Both the position numbers and the translations under genes were made by a program. The notes beneath the pieces are model-generated. The model had not been told where the DNA came from. It made no database searches and saw only the letters and a list, made by a program, of their open reading frames with translations. 64,000 nucleotides of DNA, taken from the NCBI GenBank assembly GCA_902825215.1, contig LR782234.1:4030001-4094000 (forward strand), read 5' to 3'. Position 1 is the first letter of the stretch, and every line of letters starts with the position of its first letter. The DNA comes from Pseudomonas fluorescens (lineage in GTDB: Bacteria; Pseudomonadota; Gammaproteobacteria; Pseudomonadales; Pseudomonadaceae). Below, one piece after another: positions 63,454-64,000 of the stretch.

Positions 63454-63927
63454 ATGCAGTTCCCACATACCCCTCAGCAAACACAACTGCCTTTGTTCGA
63501 AGCGTTTCTGGCGCAACCGTTGGCGCCGATCCTGAAAGACGTGGTCGAGCGCCCATGGACTGCCGAACATGAAGTATTCAGCGAGCTGTCACTGCGTGGT
63601 GCTGCCGGGAACTGCCTGAATCTTCTTGCCCCGATCCTTCGCGAACTCAGTGAGGATCAGGATGCGCGCTGGCTGACATTGATTGCACCGCCAGCCAGCC
63701 TGACGCAAACCTGGCTGCGGGACGCCGGACTGAACCGCGAACGCATTCTGCTATTGCAGCCGCGGGGCACGCAAAGCGCTCAGCAACTGGCGTGCGAAGC
63801 GTTGCGGCTGGGTCGCAGCCACACAGTGGTGACCTGGCTCAATCCGCTGAACGCCAGTTTGCGCCAGCAGTTGATCAGCGCCGCCCGGACAGGCGATGCG
63901 CAGAGTTTGAATATTCGATTGGGTTGA
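63454..63927 (+). CDS. sulA: SOS cell-division inhibitor SulA
   Basis: The product is 157 aa. SulA binds FtsZ and halts division during the SOS response. The core has FSELSLRGAAGNCLNLLAPILREL, ARWLTLIAPPASLTQTWLRDAGLNRERILLL and TVVTWLNPLNASLRQQLISAA. A very strong AGGAGG precedes the ATG. It is co-transcribed with lexA, as usual in pseudomonads. Confidence 0.93.
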   Translation: MQFPHTPQQTQLPLFEAFLAQPLAPILKDVVERPWTAEHEVFSELSLRGAAGNCLNLLAPILRELSEDQDARWLTLIAPPASLTQTWLRDAGLNRERILLLQPRGTQSAQQLACEALRLGRSHTVVTWLNPLNASLRQQLISAARTGDAQSLNIRLG

Positions 63928-63933
63928 TCGCTG

Positions 63934-64000
63934 TTACACGCGCTGTGTGAAGCGCAGGGCTTCTCCATGGATAGAGAAGCCGATCTGAAGCGGTAATGCC
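63934..64000 (-). CDS. C-terminal end of an unidentified gene (partial)
   Basis: On the minus strand a frame enters from the right edge and stops at TAA (63936-63934). Its about 21 residues read LPLQIGFSIHGEALRFTQRV at the end. The balanced composition and the position converging on sulA suggest a real gene whose body is outside the window. I cannot name it. Confidence 0.4.
   Translation of the reverse strand, partial: ALPLQIGFSIHGEALRFTQRV

Overview
The window is a chromosomal segment from a fluorescent-group Pseudomonas. The evidence is GC-rich coding sequence, many Pseudomonas REP/REPIN elements carrying the core gagcgagcctgctcgcga, and gene orders I recall from P. aeruginosa PAO1. Two such syntenic blocks are present: tal-rssC-rssB-mlaA-(HAD-like)-queF-cupredoxin-copRS, and lolCDE-pilZ-gdpd-sthA-apbE-gap-mfd-csiV-mtnP-nagZ-psrA-lexA-sulA. 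I see no tRNA, rRNA, CRISPR array, intact insertion sequence or prophage.

Layout. 1-1376: end of copB, then copC and copD (copper handling). 1435-2433: a periplasmic PheC-like dehydratase/solute-binding protein and a small lipoprotein. 2434-4400: an AT-rich patch with an unidentified two-helix membrane protein and a DUF6232 protein. 4508-6793: dusA, a DUF2388 protein and uppP. 7272-30047: a large exopolysaccharide locus, described below. 30250-39050: transaldolase, the RssB/RssC partner switch, mlaA, a degenerate HAD protein, a DUF4404 protein, queF, a cupredoxin and copRS. 39149-49518: lolCDE, a PilZ protein, a glycerophosphodiesterase, sthA, apbE, an MFS transporter and a long-form gap. 49873-59969: mfd, csiV and two convergent SNF2-SWIM helicases. 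59979-64000: mtnP, nagZ, psrA, lexA, sulA and the tail of one more gene.

The exopolysaccharide locus is the most interesting part. It holds counterparts of the whole E. coli group 4 capsule operon gfcABCDE-etp-etk: a Gly/Thr-rich small secreted protein (GfcA/YjbE-like), a YjbF-type lipoprotein (GfcB), GfcC, a YjbH-type protein (GfcD), a Wza-type exporter (GfcE), a low-molecular-weight tyrosine phosphatase (Etp) and a BY-kinase (Etk). Added to these are a Wzx flippase, a Wzy-like polymerase, a WcaJ-like initiating transferase, one GT4 glycosyltransferase, a polysaccharide pyruvyl transferase, an acyltransferase-3, a SGNH hydrolase, galE, galU and a secreted clan-A glycosidase. Two OmpR-like winged-helix proteins head the locus. 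The first has a receiver-like domain lacking the acidic pocket; the second has no clear receiver. Two short motifs recur in the intergenic regions of the locus and are candidate operators. A free-standing gene matching only the C-terminal domain of phosphomannomutase, with a degenerate phosphate-binding loop, follows galU.

How the genes fit together: GalU and GalE supply UDP-glucose and UDP-galactose. The WcaJ-like enzyme loads the first sugar on undecaprenyl phosphate and the GT4 adds at least one more. Pyruvate and acyl groups decorate the unit, Wzx flips it, and Wzy polymerises it under Wzc/Wzb control. The Wza/GfcBCD set exports the polymer, and the secreted glycosidase may trim it. With only one GT besides the initiator, a short repeat unit is the simplest reading. 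All homology statements rest on motif reading and memory of the families; no database search was run.
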